The position numbers and the translations under genes were made by a program. A stretch of DNA of 64,000 nt. Origin: Elgaria multicarinata webbii. Taxonomy: Eukaryota > Chordata > Lepidosauria > Squamata > Anguidae. Positions within the stretch are counted from its first letter, which is position 1. The number at the start of each line of letters is the position of its first letter. The stretch spans positions 813,501 through 877,500 of the forward strand of contig NC_086183.1 of assembly GCF_023053635.1 (NCBI RefSeq), written 5' to 3'. Shown here piece by piece: positions 40,018 to 52,167 of the stretch. The notes beneath the pieces were generated by a model. It did not search any database. It worked only from the letters and a program-made list of their open reading frames with translations, and had not been told where the DNA came from.

Positions 40018-43000
40018 TCACATGAGCCATTGTTCCTTCTCCTTGTTGTAGTGCTCTGCCCACCTGCGGGTCAGTTCCAGGTATATGTCTGGCTGGTGGG
40101 GTGCGTAATCCAGGTAAAGCCGTCTCAGGGTTTTCTTGGGCACGGCTTTCTCGATCTGGGTGCCCTCGTGCCACTCATTGAAGGAAGTGATGGAAACAAT
40201 CTCTGGGCGCACCATGAGGGCTGCCTGCAGGGCTGTCTCATAGTATTTGCCGTTCACCCTGTTGCGTGTGTTGTGGTTATTCCATGGGCGGATACTGGTA
40301 TCTATGTACCCAGGCCCCACACTGGGAATGAAGAGAAGATTGTTGGAGTCACAGAATGCTTTGATTGCTTTCCAGTTCTGGTGGGAGGAACCATAAGAGA
40401 AACCATTGGAGGCAAAATAGGTGTAGATCCCATCGTAGCCTGCTGAGAGGATGTCATGTTTGTGGCCCTCCTCCACCAGCAGTCCAATGAAAACAGCATC
40501 ATAGGGAGTGTTGCGCAGTGAGTGGGAGCCAGATGGAGCGAGCAAGTTGGCCCACGCTTCAGGTGGTGTCAGATAGGAGTCATAAATATAGAACAAAGGC
40601 AGGCTCCGGCCTGTGCTGGTCTTATACCTGTAGAAAGCTTCATGTGCGCCATATCTGCAAAGAGAGCCAAATTAGGCATGTAAGAGCCAGCGCCAGCTAA
40701 AGCACTTGCTCTGAGCCATCCTAAAGCAACTTGGTCCTGCTCTCAGCAGAGCTAGCATGTTGCTGGATATGCCCTACCCAGATCTGTACACTGGTAACCA
40801 CCCCTGGATTTTCCACATGCTGGTAGAAGCCCAAAGAAGGCTGACCACTGGAATGTGTGGTCAAGCAGCATGGAGGCTTTTTGCCTCTCAGAACTGAGTG
40901 GTGCACACCATTCCCTACTCCCGAAATCTCCAACCAAATGGCTGTTGTTGGCTCCAAGCATAGAGCTCCAGCTGAGTAAGCAGCATTCAAAAGTTAACTT
41001 TTGAAAAAATATTAAGAAATAGAATCTCCAGCATTGAGCTTTGAAGATTTCACACAGGCTGCAGTGTGTCTTCATTCTTTGCAAACCTTAATTTGGTTTA
41101 AATCTGCTCTGTGCCATCCAGTTGTACCTTTTAACTCAGGCAAGACAGTTGGTGCTGCTTTCAGAAGTCGGTGAAGCTGTATGCTGGCATTTGGACTCAA
41201 GATGCTGTCTTTGAGGTGTTCAAGCACTTACTTGTCAAGGATGTATTTCACATTCCTGTGTAGTGTGTGGTCATCACGTCCTTTATACGGCTGTATATGG
41301 AATGTGACCTGCAGAAGAGGAAAACACGGTTCCAAGTGGAGGCCTGTAAAATTTTACGGATATTTGTGGAGCACCCCCAGCCATATTAATGGTTCAGTGG
41401 GGAGGGAGCAAACTTCCAATAGTTCTAATCCCACACACATCATGCACACCTTGACCCAATTCTTTCCCCCGCTCTCAAACTATCAAATAGCCTATTTTCA
41501 ACTTTCCTGAGATGGTCTGATTTGGCAACAGTTATCCATTACTTGATCACATCAAGATTATTGCAATGTGCTCTACATGGGGCTACCCTTAGCATCTGGA
41601 AGCTTCAACTGGTGCAAATTGGCAGCTAGGCTGCTAACTGGTGCGCAGTATCAAGATCATGTTACTCCATTATTGAGAGATCTGCACTAGTTACTGATTG
41701 TTTTCCAACTTCAATTCAAAATGTTGTCTAACTTTTAAATAATAATAATAAGTAGTAGTTACCCACCTCTCCCTTTGGATCAAGGCGGGGCACAACACAA
41801 ATGCAAGCATCATACAACTAATTAAACCATTTTAAAACAAAACATCGCTAAAAGCACATCATTAAAAGGCAAATTTAAAATTCAACTGGGTAGGCCTGCC
41901 GGAAGAGATCAGTTTTTATGGCTTTCTTAAATTCTGGAAGACGACATGACTTAAAGTCCTACATGACTTAGATCCTGGCTATCTAAAGGACCATCAGTCA
42001 TGCTCTGAACCTGCCTACTTACTAAGAACTGCAGAAGTCCTTTTGAGGACACCATTGCTCATGGAGGCCAGCTTGGCAGGCACATGTGATGACTTTGTCC
42101 TCTGTCACTCAAATGGTGGAATGCGCTCCCGTTGGGAATTACAATTGCTATCTGCTTTTTAGAAAAAATGTGTCAAAATACTTTTTAACCTGGTCTTTTA
42201 AATAACCGTAGTTGTTATTCTTTATTACGTTTATATCCCACTTTTTTTCCTCTTGCAAGGAACAAAAGGTGGCTCACATGGTGGTCCTCCTCTGTTTTAT
42301 CCTTACAACAACGCTGTGAGGTAGGTCGTTGACTGGCCCAAAGTCACTCCGTGAGCTTGCATGGCCAAGTGGGGACTAGATCCCAGATCGCCCAAGTCCT
42401 AGTCCGTATTACACCACACAGGTTCTTTGGTGCATTTTATTGTTATTTTTAATGCTTTGTTTTTAACTGTTTTATTGCTGGTTTAATGTTTTCAATTTGT
42501 TGCTCATGGCTGGTGGTTTTTACAGAAAAGCCAGCATGGCCAATGGTGAGAGACCATGAGAGCTGGAGCCAAAACATCTGGAAGGCCACAAATTGCCCAC
42601 CCTTACATAAATAAGCTACTCTACCCTAAAAAAACACAACCCCAGCTTTTAAAGTGGTAAATACAAGGTGCAATTCTTTCCCTTCCAGGACACTCATTTT
42701 AAAAGAATGGATAGAAGCAATTCTTTTCTTTTATTTCCCCCACCCCAATCAGTTGGAAAAACCAGAAGGTTCTCTGAGCTGCCACAGGCATGGTTCTCCA
42801 AAAGTAATAATCCCATCAATGTCCCACCAGGTTCCCTTCCCTGCCCCCATAATACCATTTCACCCATGCCAAGAGGCTTCAGGTAGGGGTAAGGTCAATG
42901 GTGGAAGTAGCACTTTACTGCCCTAAGCCAGCTTGGCAGCTGCCTGGCCAGCACTCCTCCCCTTCGCCCTTCATGTGCTCCCTACCGGTCCATGGAACCA

Positions 43001-45138
43001 CAGCCTCCTCTGAGTTCCAATGAAACTTGCCTAAGAATTCCAAGCAGTGAAACAGAGAGGGGGCACACCTGGATAGTGTATCTGTGTGCAGCATCCAAGA
43101 TGAAGGGTACCAAGCTCTCTGAAGGTTCCCCGTTATCATCTGCCAGGCCAGGCGGGTACCAGGATAGAACCATTACTCCTGCAGTAAGAAAGAATTGTGT
43201 TCAGCCAAGTGACATCAGACTGCTGTGGAATCAGAAACCTTGCAGAATAATGTTTATTGGAGAGGATGTGGGGAAAAAGGAACGTATTTACATATGTGGT
43301 GGCAATGCAAATATGTACAAAGATTATGGAAGATGGTGTTCTCAGAAATTGAAGAAATAGTGGGAATGAAAATAGAACAAACACCAAAAATAGCATTGCT
43401 GTCACTATTTGAAGATATAAAGTGTGGAAAAGGAACTATAGAGCTGATATCGAGTTTGTTGGTTGCAGCACGATTGATGATAGCTAGGAACTGGAAGATC
43501 CAAGGGGAATATTCTATTGAGGAATGGTATAAAGTAGTATGGGACATAGCCATTAATGATAAACTGACATGTAATATTAAGTGGAGAAAAGGCGTAACTA
43601 AAATAAATGAGTTCGAAGGAATTTGGAAACAGTTCCTAGTGTTCGTGTTTACTAAGGGAAGTGGGAAACCACCAGCAGAAGAAATGATTAGATTTTGGAC
43701 TCAAGAATGATCCCGAGGTGGGGGGTGCACTTTTATGTTAAGAATGAAGATGTTGTAGTGTGATAAGGCATATGTAATAGTTTCTGATATTTGTACTCAA
43801 CAATTATTCAATATGTATGCAGCAGATATTTGATGTATTTTTTTTCTTATTGTGTTTGTTTCAGTTATATTTTGGAAATGTTTATCTATGTTTATATAGT
43901 GTTGAAAATGAATAAAAATTATTATAAAAAAAAAAAAGCAGAATAATGTTTATCCCTCCTAAAATCAGGCTACTGGAAGCCACTACCCCAAAGGCAAGAA
44001 AGCCCCTGTGCTACTGCCCCCCAAACACTCTCCATTCGTAGTGCAGAGCAAAGGGCATTCTGCAGTTGTCTGGGGAAGAGGTTTCTGCAGCATCCCTCGA
44101 AGCTGCTCTTAGTGGGCGCTTCCACCTCATTTTAAGGCCTTCGGTGACACCTGCACAAGGGGCCAATCGGCGACCTACTTCATGCCCGGCCGATCTGGTC
44201 TCTGCGGAAACGGATGAGCAGAGGCCGCGACTGAGGGCAGCTGTCCAGGGCGGCGTGGTGCTGAAATCTCACTCGCGCCTCCGGGGCCGGAGATTGAGCC
44301 GCAGCCTTACCTGCTTCTCGGACGCCGGGCGGCGTTGCTCGGGCCCAGCGCTTGGAGGCCCAGGCGCGTCACCTCTCCACTGGGCGGGCCGCGGGTTCCA
44401 GCGCCCGCCCGTCCTTCCGCCCTCCCCAGCATCCCGAGGCCCTTTCGACGGCCTGGGCTCCGGCCACCCTCCCCTTGCAGGTATCTGAGGCGCCGCCGCC
44501 GCGGGGCTTCGCCAGCCGCGCTCTGCTGCGCGGGAGCGCCCGCAGGCCTCCCCCCGCCAGGGCTGCCGCCAGGGCGACCTCCAAGGCCCCGGCCCGTAAT
44601 TACCGATGGCGGCGGCTCGCAGCTGGCGCATGTGCTCCTCAAGCACGGCCGGGTCGCGGGAGCTGTAGGGCCCGAGCGCCGGGTAGAAGCTGGCGCCGAG
44701 GTCCTCGGGGGGGCTGTGGCGGCCCTTGGGGTAGCTGGCCGAGATCTTGGGGTCCCAGTGGGGCACCATCGCGTGGTCCCAGTGCACGTAGCGGCTGTCG
44801 AAGCGCGGCGTCCCGTACCACGTGTAGTAGAAGGCGTGCAGCGCCGCCGCCGTCGAGGCCGCCGCCGCCGCCGTTGGGCCCGGGGCGCCGCCAGCCGCCG
44901 CCGCCCGCGCCTCGCTGCTCCGCGGGGCCGGCGCCAGGGAGGCGGCGGCGGCGGCGGCGCGCTCCGGCCAGCGCGCTGCGGGACCTGCCCGTCCGTCGGC
45001 CCCCAGCGCCAGCTCCAGCCCGGGGGCGGCGGCGAGGCCGTCGGGGGGCTTGAGGCTGCGCAGCGCCAGGAAGGCGCCGAAGACGAAGAGCGCGCAGAGG
45101 AAGAGCGCCAGGCAGGCGCGGCGGCGCAGGCGCACCAT
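40018..45138 (-). CDS. MANEAL: Endo-alpha-mannosidase-like protein, GH99 (4 exons, 452 aa)
   Basis: MANEAL belongs to GH99 with MANEA, the Golgi enzyme that cuts glucosylated mannose from N-glycans; its own activity is less well established. Exons in coding order: 45138-44604, 43178-43069, 41308-41232, 40654-40018; GT-AG, phases agree, 452 residues (human 457). The start MVRLRRRAC gives a short basic cytoplasmic tail, then a hydrophobic signal anchor (LALFLCALFVFGAFLAL, about residues 10-27), then an Ala/Pro-rich stem. The luminal domain has HAFYYTWYGTPRFD, HWDHAMVPHWDPKIS, VMVLSWYPPGLADDNGEPSE, HIQPYKGRDD and the double-glutamate active-site motif SFNEWHEGTQIEKA; it ends KEKEQWLM. A longer upstream ATG (45198) adds 20 residues and is less like the family. 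Tail-to-tail with YRDC. Confidence 0.96.
41520..42200 (+). mobile_element. L2-like LINE 3' part in MANEAL intron 3-to-2 region, with nested tail
   Basis: CATCAAGATTATTGCAATGT, GTGCTCTACATGGGGCTACC and GAAGCTTCAACTGGTGCAAA match the DYCNxLYxGLP...LQLVQN region of L2 copies (about 52190-52270). A minus-strand LINE tail lies at about 41740-41945, and the L2 text resumes after it. Old copy in intron 2 of MANEAL. Confidence 0.75.
41740..41945 (-). mobile_element. LINE 3' tail (minus) nested in L2
   Basis: AATAATAATAAGTAGTAG then TTACCCACCTCTCCCTTTGG, AAGGCGGGGCACAACAC and A-rich body. Splits the L2 fragment. Confidence 0.6.
42225..42425 (-). mobile_element. tRNA-derived (MIR/CORE-like) SINE, minus strand
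   Basis: On the minus strand it runs from GTGTGGTGTAATACGGACTAG with a B-box-like GATCTAGTCCCC, then the core CAAGCTCACGGAGTGACTTT and CCTCACAGCGTTGTTGTAAG, to GTGAGCCACC. Layout fits CORE-type SINEs common in squamates. Confidence 0.65.
43258..43937 (+). mobile_element. 5'-truncated L1 with 16-bp target duplication, in MANEAL intron 1
   Basis: Only the ORF2 C-terminus remains: RGCGEKGTYLHMWWQCKYVQ through GSGKPPAEEMIRFWTQE and a TGA near 43708-43710, a 3' UTR starting TCCCGAGGTGGGGGG, and a poly-A tail at about 43925-43937. The 16-bp direct repeat GCAGAATAATGTTTAT flanks it at 43242-43257 and 43938-43953. The remaining ORF is open. Orientation is opposite to MANEAL. It is a relative of the L1 at 1-4216, differing at many residues, so from another subfamily. 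Confidence 0.95.
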
Positions 45139-45760
45139 GTGGGCGGACAGCCAGCGGCCGGCCCCGGCGAGCGGGCAGCTAGGGTGCTCGTTGGGCACGC
45201 CCCGGCCTGAGCTGCCCCCGGCCCCGCCGGCGGCAAGAGGCAGGAGCAGCGCCGGCGCTGCGGTCCGCCAGGCTCGGCCTGCCGCTCCTCCTACCCACCT
45301 CTCCGGCGGAAGGGCCCATCAGCGGGCCGGGCGGACGCTCCCCTCCCGCGCGGATGGTACGGTCCGCTCAGGGGGGAGGCCCGACGTAAGCCCTCGCGCC
45401 CCCGCCTGGCGCGCACGCGCAGCCCGCTCCGAGGCCGCCGCCGCCGCCTTCCGAGGCGCTTGGGCGCAGGCCTGAGCAGCAGCCGCGCGACGAGCCCGCA
45501 CTGGCCCGGGATCGAGCATCTGCCCGGGGCCGAGTGCCGGGGCTGCTGCGCGCCTTCGCCCGCTGGCGGCTGAGCAGCCGGTCTTCGGAGAGCGGGCCGG
45601 GAGCAGCCCTGCTGGCAGGGAGGGCTCCGGCGCGCGCCGTCTCCACCCGCTCCGCCTGTGCAGGCAGCTGGCTCTCCAGCAGCATCCTCGAGCGCTGCAC
45701 CGGCAACGCAGCCTCCACGCCCGCCCGCGCCCTGCGTGGTGTGGGTGGGTGTGTGCGTGT
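44100..45760 (-). promoter_or_regulatory. CpG island promoter of MANEAL
   Basis: GC-rich and CpG-dense around and upstream of exon 1 (45138-44604). The long frames on both strands are composition artefacts except the MANEAL one. No TATA box is evident. The TSS is expected between 45139 and about 45500. Confidence 0.7.
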
Positions 45761-46389
45761 GTGTAGCACAATACGCAATATCCCCCGGGTGGGGCCCAAA
45801 CCATCCCTCTCCCCCTTAGCCCAGGCTGCCTTCTCCCTTCATCCAGAGCTCGGATGGAGCGTGGCCTTTCCCATTGCCCGCTCGCCCTCACCCCCCGCGT
45901 GACGAGGGAGGGAAATTGAGCCTGAGTGTCTCTGTGCGGCCAGTGAGAAACTTCCCAGACATGCACTCAGCAACGAAACGTGTCTTCCTGGAGTTTGCCG
46001 GTTTGGGAAAGATGATCTTTCAATAGTGAGTCTAATGTTCCTGCAGCCCTTCCTTGGCTCACCTCGCAACTCCCATTCGGAGACCATGGATTAGCCAAAA
46101 TGTCAGCCCCTGGCACTTGCTTCCTGTGGAAATTACCCATCACGCTGTGACTATGAAAGATTTTTGGAGGTAACCACAATAGGGGGACATGAACATGCAA
46201 AATCTGATATTGACGTCTTTTGATGGTCCGCTACAGGAATCTTTTGCCAAAAAGCCTGTCCTGTCCTCCATCTAATTGGAGGTTAAGTAAATTGAATTTT
46301 ATTTCTGACTGGGCATGCCTTCCAGATGAAGCTTTTATTGTGGAATTTTACCCAGGGAAAGGGGTGTCCAGGCAATGTCTTGCATTTAT
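45761..46389. other. Upstream of MANEAL, no assigned feature
   Basis: Composition falls to background. No gene or repeat is recognised. Confidence 0.45.
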
Positions 46390-46580
46390 TAATTTATTTG
46401 TGACATTTATTTACCGCTGAATATAATAGACTCTCAGCAGTAACAACATTCAAACACAGTATTAAAACATAGCATAAAAACCCAGCCAACCACAATAATA
46501 GAGCAGTAAAATGGAGTGGCATAGTTAATTTATTTAAGGCCCCGGGAAGGTCTGGGTGAACAAGTGTGTCTTCAGGAAGC
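46390..46580 (-). mobile_element. LINE 3' tail (minus)
   Basis: ATTAATTTATTTGTGACATTTATTTACCGCTG followed by A-rich sequence; ends near GCCCCGGGAAGGTCTGGGTG and GTGTGTCTTCAGGAAGCC. Confidence 0.55.
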
Positions 46581-46889
46581 CACATTTTCTGCTTCCTGAA
46601 CTACATGAGGGTTTGGATTTTCCAGATGGAGAGTGGGTGCTGCTATGGAGAAGGCATTTGTAACCCTCCTAAGTTTACACACCACTTAAGCCTTTCTTCT
46701 TTGTGGTCTCTATGCATCACACATGTGGGCTCTGCACCTGCGCAGAGCTCAACTTTGGGAAAACTTCCATAGCTGAGGAGATTTGGCAAGAACCCTTCCC
46801 CCACCATCCCATTGTGCATGGTGTAGCGGGTTCCCACCCAGTCCCTCAGTTCTTCGTTGATCACCATCCTGGCAGCATCGACCACGATG
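46581..46889. other. Unassigned
   Basis: Moderately GC-rich; short frames on both strands with no family resemblance. The L2 element starts at its right edge. Confidence 0.4.
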
Positions 46890-48995
46890 GGCGGACTTTG
46901 TCCATTACAAATTTGTTCTCTCCTCTTTCTCTTCTGCTATTTCACTGGCCAAACAGCAGTATTGCTCACTGTTGATCCAGTCAAATGCTACGCATCCTCA
47001 GCGGCTCTTTGCGTCCTTAAATTCTCTTCTGAAGCCTAATCCACCATCTCTCCCCGCCTCTCTGTCTGCTATAACTTTGCCTCTTTTTTCAGTGCTAAAA
47101 TCCAAACTATTTGCTCTGATCTTGCCAGCTCTGCTCCTCTTCCAGTTCCTGTTCCTCATCTGTCAGTTCCTCCTGCAAATTTCTCTGCATTCCCTTCGGT
47201 CTCAGCTGATGAACTGTCTACAATACTGTGCTCTTCGACGCCTTCCACTTGTTCTCTTGATCTGATTCCTTCTTGGGTCTTTATTAATCTTATCCCTGCT
47301 ATCCTTCCTTCCTTGCTTCATATTATTAATTTTTCTTTGTCCTCTTGTTCATTTCCTTCTTCTTTTAAACATGCTACAGTCTCTCCTATTCTCAAAAAAC
47401 CTACTCTTGATGTGCTTTCACTTTCTAATTACTGTCCTGTCTCTTTGTTGCCTTTTGTTTCAAAGATACTGGAACATGTGGTCTACTCTCGTTGTTTTGA
47501 TTTTCTTTCTAGTAACTCTGCTCTAGATCCTTTTCAATCTGGATTCCATCCTTTGCATTCCACTGAAACAGCCCTTACTAAGATTACCAATGATCTTCTT
47601 ATTGCCAAGTCTAAAGGCCTTTATTCTGTTCTTATTCTCCTGGACCTTACTGCTACCTTTAACACGGTTGATCATGATCTTCTTTTGGATTCCCTTCATG
47701 ACCTCGGATTTTGTGGCTCCGTCTGTAACTAGTTTGCCTCCTATCTAGCGGGTCACTCTTTCAACGTGTTGGCTAATAGCAGCTTGTCTTCTTTTCTCCT
47801 TTCAGTAGGGGTTCTGCAAGGCTCGGTGCTTGGCCTGTTGTTGTTTTCTTTATACATGTTATTATTATTATTTATTTATTTATATAGCACCATCAATGTA
47901 CATGGTGCTGTACATGGTGTTGTCCTTGGGTAATCTTATTCAATCTCATGGTCTCCAATATCATCCGTATGTCGATGATACACAATTATATCTTTCATCT
48001 CCGGAACTTTCTCCTGATGTTCATGATCGTATCTTAGCATGTCTTTCGGATATCTCAGCTTGGTTGCTTCATCGTCGTTTGAAACTTAATATGGCAAAGA
48101 CTGAATTGCTTGTTTTTCCTCCTAAACCTTCTCATCTCTCATTCTCTCTTACTGTCAATGATGTTACACTTACTCCAGTCAAGGAAGCTCGTAGTCTTGG
48201 CTTTATATTTGACTCCTCACTCTCCTTTATTCCTCATATTGAGGCAGTAGCTAAATCCTGTCGTTTTTCCTGCATATTATTGCCAGGATTCGATCATTTT
48301 TGTCTGTCTCTTCTGCCAAGGCTCTTGTTCATGCATTGGTTATTTCTCGGTTGGACTACTGCAACCTTCTTCTCACTGGCCTTCCTTCTTCTCACATCAG
48401 TTCGTTGGTTTCTGTTCACCACTCTGCTGCTAAGATCATCTTCTTGGCTCACCGCTCTGACCATGTTACTCCACTTCTGAAATCTCTTCATTGGCTTCCA
48501 ATTCACCTCAGAATCCAATATAAACTTCTCCTGTTGACCTACAAAGCTTTTCACAGCCTAGCTCCTTCCTATCTTTCCTCTCTCATCTCACACTATTGCC
48601 CCACTTGTGCTCTTCGCTCCTCTGATGCCATGTTTCTTACCTGCCCAAGGGTCTCCACTTCCCTTGCTCGGCTTCGTCCATTTTCTTCCGCTGCCCCTTA
48701 CGCCCGGAACGCTCTTCCAGAACATTTGCGAACTACAAGTTCAATTGCAGTTTTTGACGCTCAGCTAAAAACTTTTCTTTTTTTCCAAAGCTTTTAAAAC
48801 TTGATTTTGATCTTTTATACTGTTAGTTTTACTCTACCCTGTGCCTGTTTGGTGCATTCTCTTCCCCTTCTTATTGTTTTATTATTATTCTATTAGAATG
48901 TAAGCCTATGCGGCAGGGTTATGCTATTTTATTGTTTTACTCTGTGCAGCACCATGTACACTGATGGTGCTATATAAATAAATAAATAATAATAA
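46890..48995 (+). mobile_element. L2-clade LINE, second family (pyrimidine-rich coding strand)
   Basis: A long ORF2 relic. It reads [56 protein letters not shown], then YHPYVDDTQLYLSS (YVDD catalytic motif), LKLNMAKTELLVFPPK and LDYCNLLLTGLPSSHISSLV, ending near KTFLFFQSF. The 3' end is TGTAAGCCTATGCGGCAGGG, then GATGGTGCTATATAAATAAATAAATAAT. At least two frame shifts and one small nested insertion break it. 57850-58335 is the 3' end of a sister copy. Confidence 0.88.
47859..47928 (-). mobile_element. LINE tail fragment nested in L2 RT
   Basis: ATTATTATTATTTATTTATT then ATAGCACCATCAATGTACAT interrupts the RT between LYM and LGNLIQSHG, just ahead of the YVDD motif. It is the reverse complement of this same family's own 3' tail. 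Confidence 0.75.
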
Positions 48996-49399
48996 TCGAC
49001 GATGAACTTCTCTCTCTTACAAGATAATTGCTATGGGGATCTTCCCCCTTTTTCTTCTATTTCTACCCATTCATTTTACCAGTGCTTTCACTTTCAACCT
49101 TTGCGTTTTTGGTCTTTCGGTTTTCCACTTGAGGCGATCTTGGATCTCACCATGCCTCTGGGTGCATGACCATTAAGACCCCATTTGGAAAACATGTCTG
49201 CTGCAAGATTAACCTTCAGTACTGACTTTGACACCATTGCTGGTAGCGTCAGCAAGAGAAGGGGAAATCCTTGACTCCCCGCTGACGCCAGCTCAGCCCC
49301 CTAAGGATGACATCAACCGGGATGCACCATTTTATTTATTCCAATGTCACCCCAAAATAGTGTCCACAACAATGTAGGCATGAAGACAGACTACAAAGC
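48996..49399. other. Unassigned spacer between L2 and CR1
   Basis: Pyrimidine-rich at the left; nothing recognised. Confidence 0.4.
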
Positions 49400-50257
49400 A
49401 CATGGTCTTTGATATCTATATACTAATGCCCAGAGTATGGGAAACAAACTTGAACTCTTAATACATAAAGGCAAATATGACTTAAAAGGTATAACTGAAA
49501 TTTGGTGGGATGACTCCCATGAGTGAAAATTAGCAACTGAAGGGTATAACTTGTTCAAAAAGAACAGAAGAAATAGAAAGGGAGGCAGAGTTGCACTATA
49601 TTTTAAAAATACTTATCCCGGCTCAGAAATAAAGGTGGATGAGCCTGGGAGCCCCTTCGAGAGCATCTAGATTAAAATAAATGGGGCAAGGAATAAAAGG
49701 AGCATGATAGTTGGAGTCTACTACTGACCACCCAATCAAGAAGAAAACAAGGATGAAACTTTTGAAAAGCAAATTGCCAGTGTTTCAAGGAAGTCTGATG
49801 TAGTAGTGATGGGGGACTTCAATTACCCCGATATCAGTTGGGAGACAAATTCTGCCCAAAGTGGTCCCTCCAAGAAATTCCTGACATGTGTGATTGATTA
49901 TTTTCTTCTACAGAAAGTGGAGGAAGGCAATCCTTGACTTGATACTGACCGATAGGGATGACTTAATGAATAAAGTGGCAGTTACAGGAACTCTGGGGGA
50001 ACGTGACCACGTCATACTTGAACTCTTGATTTTAAAGGAAGCAAAAGCTGAGAGTAGCCCAACACGTACTCTGGATTTCAGGAAAGCTGATTTTAATAAA
50101 TTCAGAACTATGATAAGTAAGGTCCCATGGCAAGTGAACCTAAAGAGAAAAAGAGTCCAAGATGGGTGGGAATTTTTCAAAAGGGAAATTTTAAAGGCAC
50201 AATTATAAACAATTCCAACAAGGAAAAAAGATAGAAGACAACAGAAAAAATCAATGG

Positions 50258-50345
50258 TTTTACTATGGCTTTAATTTTTGTGAACCGCCCAGAGAGCTTC
50301 AGCTATTGGGCGGTATAAAAATGTAATAATAAATAAATAAATAAA
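50258..50345 (+). mobile_element. L2-like tail nested in CR1
   Basis: GTGAACCGCCCAGAGAGCTT, then GCTATTGGGCGGTATAAAAA and an AATAATAAATAAATAAATAA tail, placed within CR1 coding sequence. Confidence 0.8.
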
Positions 50346-52167
50346 TGTGGCTTCACAAAAAGCTTAGAGATGACCTGAAAACAAAAAGGACACATATAGG
50401 AAGTGGAAGGAATGCCAGGCTACAAAAAAGAGTACAGACAGGTAGCACAGAATTGTTGAAATGGCATCAGGAAGGCTAAACCTGAGAATGAGCTAAAGCA
50501 ATAAAAGGCTTTCTTCAGATACGTGAGTCGTAAAAGGCAAAAAAAAAATGGTGGTTCAACTGCTTAATGAGGACGGCAAATGGATAACAGATCACAAAAG
50601 GCTGAAGTGCTCAATTCCCACTTTGGCTCAGTCTTCTCCCAAAAGCAGATCTATGACACCCTTGGAAAAAGTGAAGTACAAGCTGCAGTTTGAGATTGAT
50701 AAACAAATGGTCAAGGAACACCTGAATTCTTTGAACGAGTTCAAACCTCCTTTGCCTAATGAACTGCATCCTAGAGTAATGAAGTAGCTAGCAGAAGAAC
50801 TCTCAGAAGCACTGTCTATTATCTTTGTGAAATCATGGAAGACGGGTGAGGTACCAGATGACTGGAGGAGAGCTAACGTCCCTATCTTCAAAAAGGGCAA
50901 AAAGGAGGAACCCGGGGACTACAGACCAGTCAGTCTGACATCCATCCCTGGGAAAATTTTGGAGCAGATTATAAAGAAGTCAGCACCTTGAAAACAATGC
51001 AGTGGTTACTAGAAGCCAGCATGGATTTGTCCTTGAGAATCAATCAGTTCTGTCAGACTAATCTGATCTCATATTTTTTTTATTGGATAACCTCCCTTGT
51101 GGACTGTGAGAATGCTGTGGACATAATATATCTTGACTTCAGCAAAGCTTTTATCCCATGATATTCTGATTAGCAAACTAGCTAAAAGTGGGCTAGATGG
51201 AACAACTATTAGGTGGATTCACAGTTGGCTACAGGATCAGACTCAAAGAGTACTTACCAATGGAACCTTCTCAAACTGGGGAGAGGCAACAAGTGGGGTA
51301 CCGCAGGGATCAGTCCTAGGTCCAGTGCTCTTCAACATTTTTATTTGGATGAGGAGGTGCAGGGAACGCTTATCAAATTTGCAGACAACACAAAATTGGG
51401 TGGGATAGCTAATACCCTGGAAGACAGAAACAAACTTCAAAGTGATCTTGATAGGCTGGAGTGCTGGGCTGAAAACAACAGAATGACATTTAATAAGGAT
51501 AAATGCCAAGTTCTACACCTAGGAGAAAGACACCAAATGCACAGTTACAAAATAGGAGATACTTGGCTCAGCAATACTACAAGCGAGAAGGATCTTGGAA
51601 TTGTTGTAGATCCCAAGCTGAATATCAGCCAACAGTGTGATGTGGCTGCAAAAAAAGCAAATGCTATTTTGGGCTGCATTAATAGAAGTATAGCTTCCAA
51701 TTGTTGTGAGGTACTGGTTCCCCTCTATTCAGCATTGGTTAGGCCTCATCTTGAGTATTGTGTCCAAGAAGGATGCAGACAAGCTGGAGGGGATGCAGAG
51801 GAGGGCAACCAGGATGATCAGGGTCTGGAAACAAAGCTCTATGAGGAGAGACTGAAAGAACTGGGCATGTTTAGCCTGGAGAAAGAAGAGAAGATTGAGT
51901 GGAGACATGATAGCACTCTTCAAATATTTGAAAGGTTGTCACACAGAGGAGGGCCAGGATCTCTTCTCGATCATCCCGGAGTGCAGGATATGAAATAATG
52001 GGCTCAAGTTACAGGAAGCCAGATTCTGGCTGAACACCAGGAAAAACCTCCTGACTGTGAGAGCAGTAGAACAATGAAACCAATTACCTAGGGAGATCAT
52101 GGGCTCTCTCACAATAGAGGCCTTCAAGAGGCAGCTAGACAGCCATCTGGCAGTGATAGCCTAACTA

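Noticed and set aside
40030-40446. 138-codon plus-strand frame
   Set aside because: Antisense shadow of MANEAL exon 4.
44269-45236. Overlapping 309-codon minus frames and a 291-codon plus frame
   Set aside because: Only the MANEAL frame from 45138 matches a family and splices correctly; the others are shadows in GC-rich DNA.
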